NCBI GenBank assembly: GCA_024232355.1
Contig: JAAEPW010001366.1
Coordinates: forward strand, 1 to 44,112
Direction: 5' to 3'
Length of the DNA stretch: 44,112 bases
Origin: Chloroflexota bacterium
GTDB lineage: Bacteria; Chloroflexota; Anaerolineae; B4-G1
This document shows, piece after piece, positions 42,301 to 44,112 of the stretch. The notes beneath the pieces were generated by a model. It saw nothing but the letters and a program-made list of their open reading frames with translations, had not been told where the DNA came from and ran no database searches. The position numbers and the translations under genes are program-made. The number at the start of each line of letters is the position of its first letter. The stretch's first letter is position 1.

Positions 42301-42670
42301 CAAGAATGAAAATTTCCTCCAGATCGGGCTTGCCGATAGCCAGACTGCTCAATTGTTCAGAGAGAAGATCGTAGGCTGATTGATATTCTGGTTCCGATGC
42401 CTGATGATTTAACAATATCTTGCCATGTCTCTGGATTTGGGGAGAGCGCGTGATGGCATGCACATCCTGTTGTCGCTCCCTAACCCAGAGATTGAGCTCT
42501 TCTGCCTTAAAAGTCGCCACAGTGCCAAGCTGCTCAAAAAGTGATTGTTCGAGCAACTTGATAGCATTAGAATATGCAATCGCCGCCACCAATCCGACAG
42601 TCACAACTGACAGGAGTAAAAAGGAGGCGACCAACCGTACCATCAGGCTTTTGGATCTAGATCTGTTCAT
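39344..42670 (-). CDS. Hybrid histidine kinase K9: dCache, HAMP, GAF, HisKA-HATPase, degenerate receiver 1, receiver 2 (1108 aa)
   Basis: TM1 at about 12-33 is followed by an extracytoplasmic double-Cache region (40-290; [14 protein letters not shown], later [19 protein letters not shown] and [12 protein letters not shown] are typical strands), TM2 (293-316) and HAMP (316-370). Then come GAF (385-545), HisKA with His569 and HATPase (665-803). Receiver 1 has V-G832-E833 in place of V-D-D while keeping D876 and K927, so it is probably a pseudo-receiver. Receiver 2 is intact (E976, D977, D1020, K1077). Two HATPase loops carry low-complexity insertions ([14 protein letters not shown], and [17 protein letters not shown] before GSTFHF). 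ATG 42670 has AAGGA seven bases upstream. It is the first gene of the tightly packed K9-K3 group and lies 178 bp downstream of the ProX-like gene. Cache domains usually bind small extracellular molecules; the ligand here is unknown. Confidence 0.93.
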   Translation of the reverse strand: MNRSRSKSLMVRLVASFLLLSVVTVGLVAAIAYSNAIKLLEQSLFEQLGTVATFKAEELNLWVRERQQDVHAITRSPQIQRHGKILLNHQASEPEYQSAYDLLSEQLSSLAIGKPDLEEIFILDADGLVVLSTNSAHQGQLENGAKYFIQGQSATFVQNVYPAPETGKPSMTIATPLFDESGNHLGVVAIHLDLDLMDKILLERAGLGETGETYLIDRNVRFVSGERFGRDDVVTDVHSEGIDAALEGIDGFGLYQNYTGVPVIGVYRWIEDREMALLVEMHQQEALAPARKLAVTILVIGLVSSIVLAVGVYLLARQITRPILAMENVATQVAGGDLTQTVPVLTQDEIGSLAKAFNRMIEQLRDLLGTLEQRVAARTRDLQIAADVSKQITTVLNIDELLQQVATLTVQSFHLYGSQVFLFDEENQTLVQKTGADVQAHIMTTEEGVIIPLDAQPSIIALAARTREAVIINDVAQSSVYLPVSSLPETRSELAIPMIQGTQLVGVFDLQSRMVDRFGPDDLRVMTTLAEQIAIVVRNAQLFAEIHIARQDAEAASRAKSTFLATMSHEIRTPMSGVIGMVSLLLSTNLTPEQREFAETIRNSGDALLTIFNDILDFSKIEAGRMSLESCPFDLRECVESAVNLLAPTAAEKELELAYLIDNQVPITIIGDTIRLRQILTNLLNNALKFTEKGEVMVSVRVRSHSPTPLGEANGKEEIHFAITDTGIGIPPDQMGKLFKSFSQVDTALSRTYGGTGLGLVISKRLAELMGGTMWVESPPSASLEERDKKQGKGPGSTFHFTIRAESEPSLAYDYMQSTQPQLSGKRVLIVGENATNRHILNQYTQTWGMHAHATASHTEALNWIHEQAFDIAVLDMTVRDMEDRAPAAWLRQEPDTHSLPIVILTPLKQQVTDVDEIEFASVLSKPIKPAYLYNALVNILTKEGQEQTIQEKIETGPQFDPSMGDWLPLRILLVEDNVVNKKLALRLLERMGYQADVASNGLEAVQAVQRQPYDVVLMDMQMPEMDGLEATRRIRARHSESGEKSQPRIIAMTANVIIGDREQCLAAGMDDYVSKPIRVEELVEALNKCRRVTDATGPLDGEKTQAG
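39532..39558. repeat. Repeat-like segment inside K9 receiver 2
   Basis: On the coding strand this reads GTCATTCCGAG, then TCTGGCGAG, then AAATCTC. It resembles a short dispersed element I remember from several phyla (GTCATTCCGAG...GCGAGGAATCTC). It encodes the unusual loop RHSESGEKS between helix 4 and the QPRIIAMT strand. The match is from memory and not verified. Confidence 0.3.
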
Positions 42671-42720
42671 AGCTGTTCCTTTGTTATTACTCAGCTTGTC
42701 GCAGAAAAGGTATTTTCAGG

Positions 42721-42825
42721 CTCTCAGCCCTCGTCCCCGAGGGCGGTGCTAGCGTGAGCACCCTGTTCAACGGCTATCCTCTGCACGGGACGCCCCCGAG
42801 ACGGGGGCCGAGAGCAGCGGCTGAG
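42721..42825. repeat. Three-hairpin inverted-repeat element between the ProX-like gene and K9
   Basis: Three perfect hairpins occur in a row: GCCCTCG-TCCC-CGAGGGC (42727-42744), GGTGCT-AGCGTG-AGCACC (42745-42762) and GCCCCCG-AGA-CGGGGGC (42792-42808). An outer stem, CTCAGCC (42723-42729) with GGCTGAG (42819-42825), encloses all of them. The left and right quarters are also imperfect inverted copies of each other (CTCTC-x-GCCC-x-CGTC). It lies in the 178 bp between the ProX-like stop and the K9 start. It may end the upstream transcript, structure the K9 leader, or be a small mobile repeat. No T-run follows. Confidence 0.6.
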
Positions 42826-42848
42826 TAGTAACGTTCCTTTTCGAGTGG

Positions 42849-43751
42849 CTATTCTGTCTCGATCAAACCTTGTTGAATCAGAAACTCTTTGGCTACATCG
42901 GCCGGTTCTCTTTTACCACCGCTTACCTCATAGTTGAGGCGTTGCATCGTCGCATCGGTGAGCAATGGAGCCAGGGCATTGAACAAATCACGTATCTCTG
43001 GATGCGCGTCCAAAATCTCTTGGCGCACCACCGGGGTTACCTGATAGGGAGGATACATCTGCTTGTCATCCTGCAATGCCACCAGATCGAACGCGCTGAT
43101 CTCCCCATCGGTCCCGAAACCGGTGATCACATTCGCATCTCCATCGACCAACGCTCTGTATTTCAAGTCTGGCTCAATGGGAATGTACCGCAGAAGCTCA
43201 AAATCACCATAGACTTGTTTGATGCCCGGCAATCCATCTTCGCGGCTGGCAAACTCGATCGTGCCTGCCATAGTCAACTGACTGGCCTGAGCGACCATGT
43301 TGGACATTGTTTCAATCCCATACTGGGCGGCAGCTTTTCGAGTCATTACCAGAACGTACGTATTGTTCATCGGCGCGGGATCGAGCCATACCAGATTGAA
43401 TTGCTCCTTGTACCCTTGCGCGACCGTGTCGTAGGCTTGCTGTGGGTCCGTATTGACCGGCAGTTTCAAAACCGTCATCAGTCCCGTGCCGGTGTACTCG
43501 GGGTAGAGGTCAATCTCACCAGTGACCAAAGCATCTTGCAAGGCTGGCGAGCCTCCCAAAGCAAGTTCACGTTCCACCTTGAACCCATCGTTCTCTAACA
43601 ACAAAGCATACACTTCACCCAGGATCAACTGTTCGGTAAAATCCTTGGAACCAACTCTGATGGTTGCTTTCGGCTCATCACTAGCACCGCAGGCTGGCAT
43701 GAACAGGAGCGCCAGCAGGATACAGGTAAACAATACAATTCGTTTGGACAT
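42849..43751 (-). CDS. OpuBC/ProX-like substrate-binding lipoprotein (300 aa)
   Basis: A periplasmic-type binding protein of the glycine betaine/choline/proline-betaine family (OpuAC/OpuBC/ProX). The N-terminus has a lipoprotein signal with lipobox M-P-A-C21, so it should be anchored outside the membrane. The mature part begins with the family signatures IRVGSKDFTEQLILGEVYAL and GEIDLYPEYTGT. ATG 43751 has AAGGAGG four to five bases upstream and is preferred over the frame start at 43769. No permease or ATPase gene accompanies it; its neighbours are hybrid kinases on the same strand (88 bp after the tenth kinase, 178 bp before K9). It may serve a transporter encoded elsewhere or present ligand to a kinase; the second idea is speculative. 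Confidence 0.88.
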   Translation of the reverse strand: MSKRIVLFTCILLALLFMPACGASDEPKATIRVGSKDFTEQLILGEVYALLLENDGFKVERELALGGSPALQDALVTGEIDLYPEYTGTGLMTVLKLPVNTDPQQAYDTVAQGYKEQFNLVWLDPAPMNNTYVLVMTRKAAAQYGIETMSNMVAQASQLTMAGTIEFASREDGLPGIKQVYGDFELLRYIPIEPDLKYRALVDGDANVITGFGTDGEISAFDLVALQDDKQMYPPYQVTPVVRQEILDAHPEIRDLFNALAPLLTDATMQRLNYEVSGGKREPADVAKEFLIQQGLIETE

Positions 43752-43839
43752 TTTGCCTCCTTTTTGCAATCACTTGGTTTGTGATGACTGTTGACCGATT
43801 TTTTCTCAATACCCGAATCTGAACCTCGTATCTAAAAAT

Positions 43840-44112
43840 TTATCGAGTGTTCTCCCCTGCCCGTCCGCATTTGTTCAACGCCTCGACCAACTCTTTTACC
43901 CGAACCGGCTTGCTGACGTAATCATCCATCCCCACCGACAGACATCTCTCGCGATCCTCTCGCATTGCGCTGGCCGTCATCGCGATGATATGTGGCTGTT
44001 GGTCTGCATCTATTTCCCCCCGGATACGGCGCGTAGCCTCCAACCCATCCATCTCTGGCATCTGTACGTCCATCAGTACCACGTCGTACGGTTGCCGTTG
44101 CATTGCTTCAAC
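43840..44112 (-). CDS. Hybrid histidine kinase K10, C-terminal receiver only (partial)
   Basis: The last 90 codons of a receiver domain enter from the right edge; the frame stays open to 44112, where the window ends ([20 protein letters not shown]...). Phospho-acceptor Asp in L-M-D-V-Q-M-P, the Thr of A-M-T-A and Lys in Y-V-S-K-P-V are present. The sequence is nearly identical to receiver 2 of the nine complete kinases, including the C-terminal [12 protein letters not shown], so this is almost certainly a tenth hybrid kinase of the same family. It ends 88 bp before the ProX-like start. Its sensor region is outside the window. Confidence 0.88.
   Translation of the reverse strand, partial: VEAMQRQPYDVVLMDVQMPEMDGLEATRRIRGEIDADQQPHIIAMTASAMREDRERCLSVGMDDYVSKPVRVKELVEALNKCGRAGENTR

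Noticed and set aside
8070..43000. CRISPR-like periodicity from recurring near-identical blocks
   Set aside because: The blocks are conserved codons of HisKA, HATPase and receiver domains spaced by kilobases, not short repeats with spacers.
42870..43598. 242-codon plus-strand open frame opposite the ProX-like gene
   Set aside because: Antisense shadow; the minus strand has lipobox, family motifs and ribosome binding site.

Overview
The window reads as a chromosomal segment of a large-genome, signalling-rich environmental bacterium. I suspect a Chloroflexota (Anaerolineae-like) organism. The grounds are very large multi-GAF hybrid histidine kinases, SMP-30/PepA/LysM-lipoprotein housekeeping neighbours, strong GGAGG-type ribosome binding sites and REP-like intergenic palindromes. 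This placement is inference; no marker gene in the window proves it.

Layout. (1) Positions 1-141 are the left end of an IS3-family element with the first 23 codons of its OrfA on the minus strand. (2) Positions 142-1935 are accessory DNA: two small membrane proteins on the plus strand, a small CxxC protein on the minus strand, and the wreck of an MFS transporter gene. (3) Positions 1937-6808 are metabolic or envelope genes. A minus-strand group holds a short nitroreductase, a leucyl aminopeptidase (PepA) and an SMP-30/gluconolactonase. A divergent plus-strand pair holds a LysM lipoprotein and a PlsC-type acyltransferase. (4) Positions 6916-42670 are an almost uninterrupted minus-strand array of nine complete hybrid histidine kinases (889 to 1687 residues), ending in a response regulator fused to a class III adenylate cyclase. 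(5) Positions 42849-44112 hold an orphan OpuBC/ProX-like binding lipoprotein and the C-terminus of a tenth hybrid kinase running off the window.

All nine complete kinases share one C-terminal engine: HisKA, HATPase, receiver 1, receiver 2. Each carries a different N-terminal sensor set: HBM-like helical domain plus HAMP, six-TM modules, dCache plus HAMP, GAF arrays of up to five copies, an N-terminal receiver, or, in three of them, an unfamiliar N-terminal domain of about 250 residues followed by a transmembrane hairpin. Seven (18633-42670) are spaced 15-65 bp apart or overlap and look like one 24-kb transcription unit. The last two are separated by 323-385 bp spacers filled with palindromic repeats. 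The receiver-adenylate cyclase is the only non-kinase output in the array, so the simplest reading is a battery of sensors feeding cAMP production and/or unseen partners elsewhere. No HPt domain or DNA-binding output is encoded here.

The main points to follow up are the kinase array with its single cyclase output, the shared N-terminal domain of three kinases, two receivers that have lost their acidic pair, palindromic or repeat-like DNA carried in frame inside kinase loops, and long identical DNA tracts between two neighbouring kinases.
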